Shown piece by piece: positions 1 to 8,348 of a DNA stretch of 64,000 nucleotides. The position numbers and the translations under genes were made by a program. Source of the DNA: Mycolicibacterium nivoides (lineage in GTDB: Bacteria > Actinomycetota > Actinomycetes > Mycobacteriales > Mycobacteriaceae); contig NZ_CP034072.1 in NCBI RefSeq assembly GCF_003855255.1, forward strand, positions 5,233,605 to 5,297,604, in the 5' to 3' direction. Position 1 is the stretch's first letter, and every line of letters begins with the position of its first letter. Under the pieces are notes generated by a model. The model saw only the letters and a list, made by a program, of their open reading frames with translations, was not told the origin of the DNA and did not search any database.

Positions 1-1362
1 GCCCTTGGTCGCCAAGGTCATAGCAACGTGGATGATCGGTCCGACAACCATCGCCAGGAATGATGCGTAGGCCACCGGATAGACCTCGAGGATGCCGAGC
101 GCTCCGACGAACACCGCGACGGCCAACGAGGTCAGACCACACGGATTCCATTCGCGGACTTCGCCTTCGCGGTACTCGATATTGTCGGTGCGGCCCAGCT
201 TGAGCCACCGGCGGCAGATGAAATAGTCGGACAGGATAATCAGCACCCAGGTATTGGTGAGTACACCGGTGATCGCGAGGAATGTCCCCAAGTGATTGAT
301 CACATTGGTGGCATAGAACACCACGCCGAACAACCACACCGCGAACATCCACCACGGGCGCCCGGGCCTGAAGTGCGCGACGACATCGAAACCGCTCGAC
401 AGCGTGATCGAACCGCCGTACAGGTTCATCACGTTGATCCGGATCTGGGTGACCAGCACGAAGACAACACCCGCCAGACCCATGAGGTGCACGAACACGA
501 AGCCGGGATCCTGTGCCTTTTCCGTACCGAACTCACCGACCAGCGATGCACCCAACATGGCACCCAGGAAAATGACGGCGAACATCGGGACGAGTTCGAG
601 CAGCATGATCGACGCGGTGCCGCGGTAGCGGATCGTGCGCTTGGCGAACCGCCCGTAATCGGTTGCCATCAAGCCCTGGAAGATCATCTGCCCGTTGGCA
701 AAACTCATCGCGGTCCACAAGGCCGCGCCACCGGACATCCCGGTGGCCTCCCAGCCACTGGGGCCCACCACAGTGTGTTTGGAACCCAACGAGATCAGCG
801 CCCACACCAACAGACCCACGAAAATCGGGAAACCCCAGGTTTGCAGGGCTGACATCGCATACATGCCCCGCCACACGAAACCGATTGTGACCAAGCCGAT
901 CAGCGCGAATATCGCCACGCCTGCCAGTGAGCCGATCGGGATGTCGAAGTAGAACGCCAGCGCGTGGGACACGATGGTGCCCTCGAACAGGAAGTAGTAC
1001 ACGAAGTTGATCGCATAGATGAACGAGGTGACTGCCGCACCGCGGCTGCCGAATCCGAGTCCACGGGAAATCAGGCTCTGCGACAGTCCTTCTCGGCTCG
1101 CCATGCGCATGGTCAGCGCACCGATGAGGATCGCTCCGAAGAAGAAGTAGCCGATCGGAATCAACATCATCGGCCATCCGACCAGGAAGGTCTGCTGCGC
1201 GCCGAACGAGAAGAAGAACATCGCCGTGGCGTTACCCAACAGGACGAGGCTGATCGCCGGGATCGGCCATCGCTTGTTGTCGGGCACGCGGTCGATGGCG
1301 TAGCTCTCGATCTGATCGTCGATCGAGGCCTCTGGGCCGCGGAACGCGCTGCGTAGGGACAT
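1..1362 (-). CDS. NCS1 family purine/pyrimidine-type permease (3' end outside window)
   Basis: Integral membrane transporter of the nucleobase:cation symporter-1 family, which imports purines, pyrimidines, allantoin or hydantoins with H+ or Na+. The frame is open for all 454 codons from the ATG to the left edge, so the C-terminus is missing. The N-terminal stretch IESYAIDRVPDNKRW precedes the first membrane helix, as is usual for the family. About eleven hydrophobic helices follow. The ATG is preceded by AAGGAG at a 4-nt spacing, a strong ribosome binding site. It reads away from the GntR regulator in the same direction as the C69 hydrolase and glycerate kinase, so a nitrogen-compound uptake role in one regulated cluster is likely. 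The substrate cannot be told from sequence. Confidence 0.85.
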   Translation of the reverse strand, partial: MSLRSAFRGPEASIDDQIESYAIDRVPDNKRWPIPAISLVLLGNATAMFFFSFGAQQTFLVGWPMMLIPIGYFFFGAILIGALTMRMASREGLSQSLISRGLGFGSRGAAVTSFIYAINFVYYFLFEGTIVSHALAFYFDIPIGSLAGVAIFALIGLVTIGFVWRGMYAMSALQTWGFPIFVGLLVWALISLGSKHTVVGPSGWEATGMSGGAALWTAMSFANGQMIFQGLMATDYGRFAKRTIRYRGTASIMLLELVPMFAVIFLGAMLGASLVGEFGTEKAQDPGFVFVHLMGLAGVVFVLVTQIRINVMNLYGGSITLSSGFDVVAHFRPGRPWWMFAVWLFGVVFYATNVINHLGTFLAITGVLTNTWVLIILSDYFICRRWLKLGRTDNIEYREGEVREWNPCGLTSLAVAVFVGALGILEVYPVAYASFLAMVVGPIIHVAMTLATKG

Positions 1363-1420
1363 CACACTCCTTGTTTTCAAGGCGCCGTGAGCGCCGTGGT
1401 GCAGTCGACTGGATAGCCGG

Positions 1421-2839
1421 CTAGACGGTGACCGGTTTCGCCCACCTGTGGTCAACCGCCCGGTGGGCATCGGCACCGAAGCGTTCTATCAACTCCGTAG
1501 CGGTGCGGGTCGCCAGTCCAAGGCAGTCGTCGGTGAACGCGGTGAGACGATCAGGGTCGACGGTCAGATCGGCGACGGCCGATAGCCATTGACGTTCCAG
1601 CACATCGAATTCCCTGCGGATGGCAGCGGCACGGCCGGCGAAGTCACGGGCTGTCGGGTCCTTCGCCACGTCGAGCAACTGCTGCCACCGCCACCACGAA
1701 GACACGGGATCGTAGGCAGCCGCATGGTGGTTACGCGGATCCCAAGACGCCGCGGTGGGCGCCGGCCGTTGCACGTTGTCGGGCAGTCGGCCCGATTCGA
1801 CGAAATACGGGACGTAGATGCCGGTACACGGGGTGGCCGGGCACCACCACAGCGCCACCGGGCGATCCGGGTCGGCGTGCAGTTCGACGACGAGCGAGGC
1901 CGCGGTATTGCCCCAGGTGAACCCCGAAGGGTGCTCGTGCATGCACAGGGTGAGGAAGTCCGGACGGGATGCATCGAATGTCGGGCCGCCGAGGAATGTG
2001 CCTTCCAGGTGATCCCGCAGGATGCCGAATGCCTGGGGCACATCGAGGCCGCCATTGGCTGCGGCAATCTGGAGGAGCTCGTCAGCCCGCCGCCGCCGAA
2101 TGTGGGACACCTGCAGTGGGGTGCCCGGGTCGGTGTAAGCGTCGGCCACGTCGAAGGTTCGTTCGGCGGGGTACCAACCGGCATCGAGTGCCCTTCGTCG
2201 AAGGCCGTCGCTCATCAGATCAGAGTCGGTGCGGATCGAGAGCTCGTTGCTGATCGCGTATGAACCACCGCGTACGCGCCGGGCCGCCCAGTCCGACCCT
2301 GCCGTCTCCAGGATCCAGGCCTCGGTCGGGTCCGCGATCAGATATGCGTTGTCGTAGGCGCCCGGTCCGTGATCCTTCCCCACGATCGCCGAACCCCATT
2401 GCCCGTACCGTTCGAGCAGCCGGGTCATCACCGTCAGCGCTTGCTGCGCGGTCGCGCCGCGCTCGAGGCCGAGGCGCACGAGTTCCATGCCCAACAGGCC
2501 GGGTTGTGGCCCATGCCCAGCGCCCTCGGCGGCGACTGCCGTCGCCCACGTGCGGGTGAAGACGGCTTCGTTGCCAATGGCCACTCGATGCTCATTGACT
2601 CCAATCTCGTAGCCCCAGCACCAGAACGGCGCGGAACCGACATGCGCATAGGCGTCCGCGTCGGCGATCGTGACGTACGCGAGCTGTAACGGAGCTCCCG
2701 CCACGCGGGCCGGACTGTGCCGCAACGGTTGTGCTTCGCCGGCCGGCCGGTCGCTGTTCTTGCCGAAGATGGTCGCTCCGCTACGGGTCGCATCAGCCGA
2801 CGCGACGAACGTGTCACAGCTCCACGGCCGCTGGATCAT
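1421..2839 (-). CDS. C69 family (secernin-like) peptidase/amidohydrolase
   Basis: 472-residue protein of the Ntn-hydrolase type C69/secernin group, cytoplasmic dipeptidases or amidases whose nucleophile is an N-terminal cysteine exposed by processing. Cys8 in SCDTFVAS (residues 7-14) is the expected nucleophile and FGKNSDRP (25-32) is the signature just after it. There is no signal peptide. The start overlaps the end of the glycerate kinase gene by four bases (ATGA), so the two are translationally coupled. The actual substrate is unknown. Given the NCS1 permease downstream, hydrolysis of an amide or ureide-like compound is as likely as peptide hydrolysis, but that is inference. Confidence 0.75.
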   Translation of the reverse strand: MIQRPWSCDTFVASADATRSGATIFGKNSDRPAGEAQPLRHSPARVAGAPLQLAYVTIADADAYAHVGSAPFWCWGYEIGVNEHRVAIGNEAVFTRTWATAVAAEGAGHGPQPGLLGMELVRLGLERGATAQQALTVMTRLLERYGQWGSAIVGKDHGPGAYDNAYLIADPTEAWILETAGSDWAARRVRGGSYAISNELSIRTDSDLMSDGLRRRALDAGWYPAERTFDVADAYTDPGTPLQVSHIRRRRADELLQIAAANGGLDVPQAFGILRDHLEGTFLGGPTFDASRPDFLTLCMHEHPSGFTWGNTAASLVVELHADPDRPVALWWCPATPCTGIYVPYFVESGRLPDNVQRPAPTAASWDPRNHHAAAYDPVSSWWRWQQLLDVAKDPTARDFAGRAAAIRREFDVLERQWLSAVADLTVDPDRLTAFTDDCLGLATRTATELIERFGADAHRAVDHRWAKPVTV

Positions 2840-4011
2840 CGGGTGACTCCTTCAAATTCGACGCCGGACGACGTGAGATGTCTTGTCACGAGATCGGCGG
2901 TGACTTGACGCAACAGTGACCCGGTGAGAGCTGGGTCGTCGACACACCGTGGGTTAATCCGATCGAGGGCGACCACCTCAGCGAACGGGAAGCCCCTCCT
3001 ACCGGAGGCCAGCCGGTTGGACCCCACCACCGCGACACTGGGCACCCCCAACTCCGCAGCCAGCGCGGCCACCCCGACTGGGGCTTTGCCGCGCAGGCTT
3101 TGCCCGTCGAGGCTGCCCTCGCCGGTGATGACAAGGCCAGCGCCGGTGATGCGTTCGCGGGCCCCGAGCATCGCCAGGAACAGCTCTGCACCGGAACATA
3201 ATTCGGCGCCGAGCAGCAGTAGGGCCCACGCAAGGCCGCCGGCCGCACCCGAACCCGGTGAGCAATGAAGCCCGACCCGACCCACGACTGGTTCGACCAA
3301 GGCCGCCAGGTGTGAGAGTGCGGCCGACAGCATGCCGATGGCTTCGTCGTCAGCCCCCTTCTGCCGGGCGAAGACCTCAGCCGAGCCGTCGATTCCGATC
3401 ATCGGGTTGTCCACGTCGCAGGCGATCGTCAGGCGCGCCGAGGCGAGCCGGGGATGCAGGCCGGCGATATCGACGTCGGCCAGGGATAGCAACCTGATTC
3501 CGGTCGGCTCGATTGATGCACCGGCGGCATCCCGGAGCTGCACACCGAGCGCCCCGAGCATCCCCGCGCCGCCGTCTGTGGTCGCCGAGCCGCCGAGACC
3601 GACTGTGATGTCATCGAATCCGTCATCGAGCAGTGCCGCGATGACGAGGCCGACACCGAAACTGGACGCCGTCAGGGCGTGCTGCGGAGTGAGACGCAAT
3701 CCCCCCATGCCGCAGATCGAGGCAACCTCGATGATGGCCCGCCTTCCCTCGACTGCGACCGTCGTGGCGGCCACCCGGCCCCAAGCGTCGGCGGTCGCCA
3801 CCCGGCGCGCAGACCAGCCCGACCGTAGTGCGGCATCCACGCTCCCATCACCACCGTCGGCGATCGCAAGCGGCACATAACGATCCTGCAGCCCGAGATC
3901 GGCGCACCCGAGAGCCATCGACTCCACCACGTCGGCGGCGCTCAGACTGCCCTTGAACTTGTCGGGCGCGAGCACAATCCGCGATTCGGGCTTCAACGTG
4001 TCCTCCGTCAC
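2836..4011 (-). CDS. Glycerate kinase (type 1, GarK/GlxK family)
   Basis: Phosphorylates glycerate to 2-phosphoglycerate, the last step by which glyoxylate or allantoin carbon enters glycolysis. The family start motif LAPDKFKGSLSA lies at residues 14-25, the glycine-rich VGLGGSATTDGGAGML in the middle and the VITGEGSLDGQS motif near residue 300. Length (about 390) fits the family. The GTG at 4011 has no ribosome binding site. GGAGG sits 5 nt before an in-frame TTG at 3996, giving M-KPESRIVLAPDKF, which may be the true start. First gene of the minus-strand cluster divergent from the GntR regulator. Confidence 0.88.
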   Translation of the reverse strand: MTEDTLKPESRIVLAPDKFKGSLSAADVVESMALGCADLGLQDRYVPLAIADGGDGSVDAALRSGWSARRVATADAWGRVAATTVAVEGRRAIIEVASICGMGGLRLTPQHALTASSFGVGLVIAALLDDGFDDITVGLGGSATTDGGAGMLGALGVQLRDAAGASIEPTGIRLLSLADVDIAGLHPRLASARLTIACDVDNPMIGIDGSAEVFARQKGADDEAIGMLSAALSHLAALVEPVVGRVGLHCSPGSGAAGGLAWALLLLGAELCSGAELFLAMLGARERITGAGLVITGEGSLDGQSLRGKAPVGVAALAAELGVPSVAVVGSNRLASGRRGFPFAEVVALDRINPRCVDDPALTGSLLRQVTADLVTRHLTSSGVEFEGVTR

Positions 4012-4019
4012 TCAAATAT

Positions 4020-4045
4020 TGTTCGTCAAGTTAGCACAACGAGCA
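4020..4045. promoter_or_regulatory. Imperfect inverted repeat, candidate GntR operator
   Basis: TGTTCGT and ACGAGCA form a 7-bp inverted repeat with one mismatch and a 12-nt spacer, in the 102-bp divergent region between the glycerate kinase and the GntR gene. Position suits an operator for the GntR/FCD protein, but the repeat is short and could be chance. Low confidence. Confidence 0.25.
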
Positions 4046-4113
4046 GTTTGGTTGTCTGGCTAGTGGACAGGAGACGGATACACTGAGGTCCTCACAGTGG
4101 AGGGTCTGCCGGT

Positions 4114-4773
4114 ATGCCGTTCGAGCTCAGTACGCGGTCCGTGGGAGAAGCGTTGGTGGTATCGCTTCGCGAACGGATCCTCACCGAAGACATTCCCGCC
4201 GGACGTCCGGTCACGGAAGCACTGGTAGCCAGTGATTACGGCGTCGCACGCCAGACGGCGAAAGCGGCGATCGAGCACTTGGTCGCCGAGGGGCTGCTCA
4301 AACGCACCGCTCACCGCAGTGCGCGCGTGCCGATTCTCGACATCGCGGAGGTACAGGATCTGTACTTCGCCCGCCGATTCATCGAGAGCCAGGCATACGG
4401 CCTGTTGGCACGTCAGCGCACCTACTCGGACGCCGCACGCCAGGCGCACGAGGCGTTTCGATCAGCCGTTGTCGGCGAAGACTTGGTCACGGTGGTCGAG
4501 GCAGACATCCGCCTACACACCGAGTTGGTGCACAGCTTGGGTAGCCCCCACCTGGACCGGGCACATCGGTTGGTCGTCAACGAGATGCGCCTGTGCTTGG
4601 CCCAGGTCCAGAGTCATCACCTGCTCGATCCGGCGGTGATCCACGAGGAGCACAGCGGCATCTTGACCGCGATCGCCGAGGGCGACCACGACCTTGCCCT
4701 ACAGCTGGGAGACCAGCACTTGGCGAACGCCGAGCAACGCCTGCTCGAGCACCTTGGGAACCGGCCGCGGTAG
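4114..4773 (+). CDS. GntR family transcriptional regulator with FCD effector domain
   Basis: 219 residues: an N-terminal winged helix of about 70 residues (helix-turn-helix around VTEALVASDYGVARQTAKAA, wing near GLLKRTAHRSARV) followed by a helical FCD domain that in this family binds a small organic acid, often through a metal held by Asp/His residues (here D...H in the LHTELVHSL and VIHEEHSGIL segments). Divergent from the permease/hydrolase/glycerate kinase genes, so it most likely controls them in response to an intermediate such as a hydroxy- or ureido-acid. The effector is not inferable. Confidence 0.85.
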   Translation: MPFELSTRSVGEALVVSLRERILTEDIPAGRPVTEALVASDYGVARQTAKAAIEHLVAEGLLKRTAHRSARVPILDIAEVQDLYFARRFIESQAYGLLARQRTYSDAARQAHEAFRSAVVGEDLVTVVEADIRLHTELVHSLGSPHLDRAHRLVVNEMRLCLAQVQSHHLLDPAVIHEEHSGILTAIAEGDHDLALQLGDQHLANAEQRLLEHLGNRPR

Positions 4774-4922
4774 ACGCCGGGAACAGCGCTGCCCACCTCC
4801 AAAGCAACTGCTGTACCGACGATTCCACGCCTACGATTACCCGGCGAAGCCCGCGGCGCCGCTCAAAACTAGGCACTCAGGTGGCGCGCACCCGCAGAGC
4901 GCACGCGCCGACAATACTCAGG

Positions 4923-5204
4923 TCAGCGGTACTCGCACAGGTAGGCGGTCTCGGTCTCGACGCGCAGCTGGAACTTGCTGTCGGCGGGCACGGTGAATTG
5001 TGTGCCGGCCGCGAAGGTCTCCCACTCCTGGCTGCCGGGCAGCTTGACGGTGAGCGCTCCGGAAACCACCCGCATGATCTCGAGCTGGGTGGTGCCGAAC
5101 TCGTACTCGCCGACGGCCATGACGCCCACGGTCGCAGGTCCCTCCGGCGTCGTGAAGCCGATCGATGCGACGTCGCCACCGAAGTACTCGTTGACCTTGA
5201 ACAA
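4923..5204 (-). CDS. ppnP: Pyrimidine/purine nucleoside phosphorylase PpnP (DUF1255)
   Basis: 93-residue single cupin barrel that matches the PpnP/YaiE family in length and motifs: [16 protein letters not shown] at the N-terminus, [26 protein letters not shown] and [11 protein letters not shown]. The family performs phosphorolysis of diverse nucleosides to free base and ribose-1-phosphate in the cytoplasm. Separate gene, 149 bp after the GntR gene on the opposite strand. Its closeness to the NCS1 permease suggests a local nucleobase theme but no operon links them. Confidence 0.9.
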   Translation of the reverse strand: MFKVNEYFGGDVASIGFTTPEGPATVGVMAVGEYEFGTTQLEIMRVVSGALTVKLPGSQEWETFAAGTQFTVPADSKFQLRVETETAYLCEYR

Positions 5205-5265
5205 TGCGGCTCCTTGAAGTCGGGTGAGCGGTCAGGATACCCGGGCGAAATACAGCCGCGACCAG

Positions 5266-6207
5266 CTACACCACGTACTTGAGCACCCCGAGCATCGCGT
5301 TCTCGTCGGTCGGCTCACCGGCGCACCGCTCCAGCTCGGCCCGCACCGCCGAGGTGTCCATCCCGGTGCCGATCAGGACCAATTCGGTGGTCCCCGAACG
5401 CCGCTTCTCGAAGCGCAGCGAGCTGCCGACCAGCTGCAGCAGGAAGCGCTGAGCGCCGAAGTCGACGAAACCCTTGGCGCGGTAGAGCCCAGCGGGGCGA
5501 TCCCGCAGAAACTCCATGAACAAGCGCGGGTTCACCGCGGCGTCGGTGCGGAACTCGATGCTCTGATACTCGGGATGGGCATGATCATGCTCGTCGTGCA
5601 GCAGCTCGTCGAAGGACATCTGGGCCTGCGGCGTCCGCTGCGGCGGGTCGATCAGCATCTCGGGGTCGATGCGGGCAAAGTCGGTGGGCAGCACCGGAAC
5701 CCGAGGACTGAGCTCGCGGATCCGGGCGAGCAGTCCGTCGACGTCGCTGCACGCGGAGGCCTTGTTGAGCACCACCAGATCGGCGACCGGCAGCCCGTGA
5801 CTCAGGTCCGGTTGCAGGCCGTCGACGACCAGGGCCAGGCCGGCGTAGTGGAAGCGGGGATCGTCGAGGGTGATGACGGTGCGGGCCAGGGAGGCCGGTT
5901 CGGCCACACCGCTGGCCTCCACCACGATCAGATCCAGCCGGGGTTTGACGGCCGCGAGCTTGCCGAGCATCTCGCCCACTTCCTCGCCGTCGACCGCACA
6001 GCAGATGCACCCGTTCGACAGCGACGCCATCGCGTCGACCTGACCCGCGACGAGCATCGCGTCGATGTTGACCGCGCCGAAGTCGTTGACCAGCGCACCG
6101 ATGCGGACCCCACGGCTGTTGCGCAGCAGGTGGTTCAGCAGTGTGGTCTTGCCTGCGCCCAGGTGCCCGGCGACCGCGAGCACGGGTACTGATCCGGTGG
6201 ACACCAC
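5266..6207 (-). CDS. CobW/COG0523 family G3E GTPase (metal chaperone)
   Basis: 313-residue G3E-family P-loop GTPase with C-terminal CobW_C domain. Walker A GHLGAGKTTLLNH spans about residues 14-26, the metal-binding CxCC motif NGCICC is near residue 65, and a Walker B-type segment ends in VVEASGVAEP. The NKAS guanine-recognition segment follows. Members of COG0523 deliver zinc or cobalt to client enzymes and many are induced by zinc starvation. A possible Zur box and a leaderless -10 lie directly upstream, which favours a zinc role. The client protein is unknown. Starts at the first of two GTG codons because the -10 spacing fits it. Confidence 0.88.
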   Translation of the reverse strand: MVSTGSVPVLAVAGHLGAGKTTLLNHLLRNSRGVRIGALVNDFGAVNIDAMLVAGQVDAMASLSNGCICCAVDGEEVGEMLGKLAAVKPRLDLIVVEASGVAEPASLARTVITLDDPRFHYAGLALVVDGLQPDLSHGLPVADLVVLNKASACSDVDGLLARIRELSPRVPVLPTDFARIDPEMLIDPPQRTPQAQMSFDELLHDEHDHAHPEYQSIEFRTDAAVNPRLFMEFLRDRPAGLYRAKGFVDFGAQRFLLQLVGSSLRFEKRRSGTTELVLIGTGMDTSAVRAELERCAGEPTDENAMLGVLKYVV

Positions 6208-6213
6208 CGGGCC

Positions 6214-6219
6214 ATCGTA
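6214..6219 (-). promoter_or_regulatory. Leaderless -10 element (TACGAT) of the COG0523 GTPase
   Basis: On the minus strand TACGAT lies 6 nt before the GTG at 6207, so transcription would begin at or next to the start codon. No ribosome binding site is present, consistent with a leaderless mRNA. Confidence 0.5.
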
Positions 6220-6226
6220 GGGTTAT

Positions 6227-6241
6227 TGGGAATTGTTTTCA
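6227..6241. promoter_or_regulatory. Candidate Zur (FurB) box
   Basis: Minus-strand TGAAAACAATTCCCA matches the mycobacterial Zur/FurB palindrome (TGAAAATnATTTTCA type) at all but three positions. It sits just upstream of the -10 of a COG0523 GTPase, a gene family often controlled by Zur. The downstream half-site is weak (TTCCCA instead of TTTTCA), so binding needs testing. Confidence 0.4.
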
Positions 6242-6250
6242 CTAAGCGGG

Positions 6251-7909
6251 TCAGGTTGGCCAGCGGGTGTCGACGATGTCCAGCGCATTGGGCAGCTTGG
6301 CCCGGTACCGCGCCTTGTCGGCAGCCTTGAACGGACCCCACCACGGCGCCTGGAACAGCTCGACGATCTTGACCTTCGGCCCCTGGTAGCCCGACGCCAT
6401 CAGAACCCCGTTGGCGGCGTAGCGGCCGCCCTCGTTCGCGCCCTCCATCGTCGTGACGTTCTGGTCGGTCTTGATCCACTCGCCGGCCAGGAAGAGATTG
6501 TCGATCCCGGTCGTCGCTTCGGGCCGGCGCGCCCACGACCCCGGATCCTGGATGAACAGCGGCTCGTCGTTGCGCACATCGGGGGTGCCCGAGTCGATGA
6601 TCGACGGATCAAGGAACCACGAATGCACCATCTGGTCCGTGACCACGATGCTGGTGTCGTTGAGATGGGCTTTGATCTGCGCCCAGGCCTCGGCCGCGAT
6701 CTGCGGTGGCGTGCACTGCCGGGCACTGAGCCGGTTGAAGTTCCCCGGGGTGCTCCAGTCCGAGATGATCGCCGACAGGCAGTCCCTGACAGTTCCGTCG
6801 CCGTACGACGTCAGCGGCCGCTTCCAGAACTGCGCCTCGCTGATCGAGGTGAGCCCCCACCCGGAGTCGACGTAGTTGACGTGCCCCTTGGTGACGTCGA
6901 CGCGTTCCCGCAGGAAGAACATCAGGCCGTTCATCCACTCGGTGCGCAGCGCGGCCACCGAGGCCAGCTTGGGATCGGCAGCGATCACGTCGGGTGTCAA
7001 CACCGCTGCCAGCTTCTCGCAGGGCACCGCGGAGATGTACCAGTCGGCCACCACCGGTTGAGCCACCCCGTTGCCGTCGACCACCGTCGCCGAAGCGATG
7101 TGGCGGCCGTTGGGAGTCAGCCGGGCCAGCGCCTGCCCGAGCCGAAAGGTCACGCCCAGTGACTGCAGGTGCGCCACCCAGGGGTCGATCCATTGCAGGC
7201 TGGTGGGCCCGTTGAGCACCCTGTCGAATCCCTTGTTGTCGATGTCGTTGCCCAACAGCAGGATCGACCACACCGAGGCCTCACCGACCAGCCCGATCGA
7301 ATGGGCGCTGGCATCTTTGGATTTGGAGGCAGCGAGATTCCGGATGATGCCGTCGGCCAGATACCGGTTGTACTCGGCCGACTTCTTGTCCGCCCCGATG
7401 TATCTCTCCCACGTCATGTTGTCCCACTGGCCGAGCTTGCGCTCGTCGCAACTGGTGACGTAGACCGCGAGTTTCTGTGCGGCGTACACCGCTTCCAGGG
7501 GCGGCAACCGGAACAACGTCTGGAACACCGCGGCCACCGACTCGATGAAGGCCTTCGGGGTGATGGGGTTGGGCAGCGTCGGGATCGGAAACGGCAGCGG
7601 GATGGTCAGATCCGCCCGCCCGAGCCCCGAGTGCAGATAGGACGTGGCCCGGGTCAGGTTCTGCCAGACCCCGAAGGTGTTGCCGGCGTACGGGATGCGT
7701 CGCATGGTGTCGGTGACGTTGCGATAGAAGCCCGGGAAGAACCGGAATCCGTGTTCGGCCGGTAGCGGGCTGCCCGTCGCGCTCGGCGCCGGAATGGACC
7801 GCGCCTTGCCGCCCAGCGCTTTCCGTTCGAACACCGTGACGCGGTACCCGCGCTCGGCCAGTTCGTGCGCGGCGGTCAGGCCGGCCACCCCGGCTCCGAA
7901 TATCGCCAC
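6251..7909 (-). CDS. FAD-dependent amine-oxidase/desaturase-like oxidoreductase, body of a frameshifted Tat substrate
   Basis: 552-residue flavoprotein of the phytoene desaturase / hydroxysqualene dehydroxylase-like NAD(P)-binding Rossmann group. The FAD-binding GAGVAGLTAAHELAERG follows directly after the start, VFERKALGGKARS is the second dinucleotide contact, and LFLAGEWIKTDQNVTTMEGA is the C-terminal FAD motif. The GTG at 7909 is only where this frame opens usefully. The codons upstream (REPRAAPGST) continue the protein back to about 7943, where they meet a TGA, and a Tat signal peptide lies upstream one frame away. The original protein was therefore probably about 594 residues and exported folded with its FAD. 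The substrate is unknown; a polyene or isoprenoid is likely by family. Confidence 0.75.
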   Translation of the reverse strand: MAIFGAGVAGLTAAHELAERGYRVTVFERKALGGKARSIPAPSATGSPLPAEHGFRFFPGFYRNVTDTMRRIPYAGNTFGVWQNLTRATSYLHSGLGRADLTIPLPFPIPTLPNPITPKAFIESVAAVFQTLFRLPPLEAVYAAQKLAVYVTSCDERKLGQWDNMTWERYIGADKKSAEYNRYLADGIIRNLAASKSKDASAHSIGLVGEASVWSILLLGNDIDNKGFDRVLNGPTSLQWIDPWVAHLQSLGVTFRLGQALARLTPNGRHIASATVVDGNGVAQPVVADWYISAVPCEKLAAVLTPDVIAADPKLASVAALRTEWMNGLMFFLRERVDVTKGHVNYVDSGWGLTSISEAQFWKRPLTSYGDGTVRDCLSAIISDWSTPGNFNRLSARQCTPPQIAAEAWAQIKAHLNDTSIVVTDQMVHSWFLDPSIIDSGTPDVRNDEPLFIQDPGSWARRPEATTGIDNLFLAGEWIKTDQNVTTMEGANEGGRYAANGVLMASGYQGPKVKIVELFQAPWWGPFKAADKARYRAKLPNALDIVDTRWPT

Positions 7910-7936
7910 CGTCGATCCCGGCGCCGCGCGCGGTTC

Positions 7937-8033
7937 CCGGCCCGCTCAGCGCGGCCGCGGCCACCCCTGCCGTGGCAGTGCCGGCCAGAAACGACCGCCG
8001 TGAAATATGACGCTCCCCAACCCCACCCGACAT
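7937..8033 (-). pseudogene. Tat signal peptide detached by a +1 frameshift from the FAD oxidoreductase
   Basis: An ATG at 8033 with GAGGTGG as ribosome binding site 7 nt upstream encodes MSGGVGERHISRRSFLAG followed by TATAGVAAAALSG, a textbook twin-arginine signal (SRRSFLAG). Just after ALSG the frame diverges from that of the flavoprotein. Removing one G from the GGG run (CCC at 7941-7943 on the plus strand) would join ALSG to REPRAAPGST-VAIFGAG without interruption. The original frame stays open for a further 200 codons by chance, but its composition is arginine-rich and not protein-like. This is either a real inactivating mutation or a sequencing error in a G run. Confidence 0.7.
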
Positions 8034-8348
8034 ACCGACACCACCTCAGTTCGGCAACCCCTGTGGGCGTTAAGTTAATGGCGATTCTCCAACGGGCAGG
8101 CCCGACACGCCGACCTGAATCCAGCCAATCGTGAACCTATCGATTGATCACATCGATAGGTATTGAACCACTACAGACCGCGCAAGACCGGTACGGCAAC
8201 TCGAGAATAGTCATTCACTTAATTGTTGCGGTGACGTCATGAAATGTGACATGCTCCACAGGCGACCGGGGGGTCGAAACAGTGCTCAGCACAGCCGGCG
8301 CCACCGGCCGGCCCCGCGCATGCAACGACACAGCGCGGAAGGAACTCG
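8034..8348. other. Divergent intergenic region between the Tat-FAD gene and the mce operon
   Basis: 315 bp without a gene. It holds the perfect 10-7-10 palindrome described separately, an AT-richer stretch (about 8200-8230) that may carry the mce promoter, and a TGACGTCA palindrome at 8232-8239 next to a second GTGAC at 8246-8250. AAGGA lies 5 nt before the YrbEA ATG. No small ORF with a protein-like composition was seen. Confidence 0.6.
8135..8161. promoter_or_regulatory. 27-bp palindromic operator upstream of the mce operon
   Basis: ACCTATCGAT and ATCGATAGGT are perfect 10-bp inverted arms separated by TGATCAC, whose core TGATCA is also palindromic. It lies about 190 bp before YrbEA and 100 bp before the divergent Tat-FAD gene. 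Size and symmetry suit a TetR- or GntR-type repressor, the types that control other mce operons. The regulator gene is not in this window. Confidence 0.6.

Noticed and set aside
4053..4069. TGTC-N9-GACA as a GntR operator
   Set aside because: Only four-base arms match; expected often by chance in GC-rich DNA.
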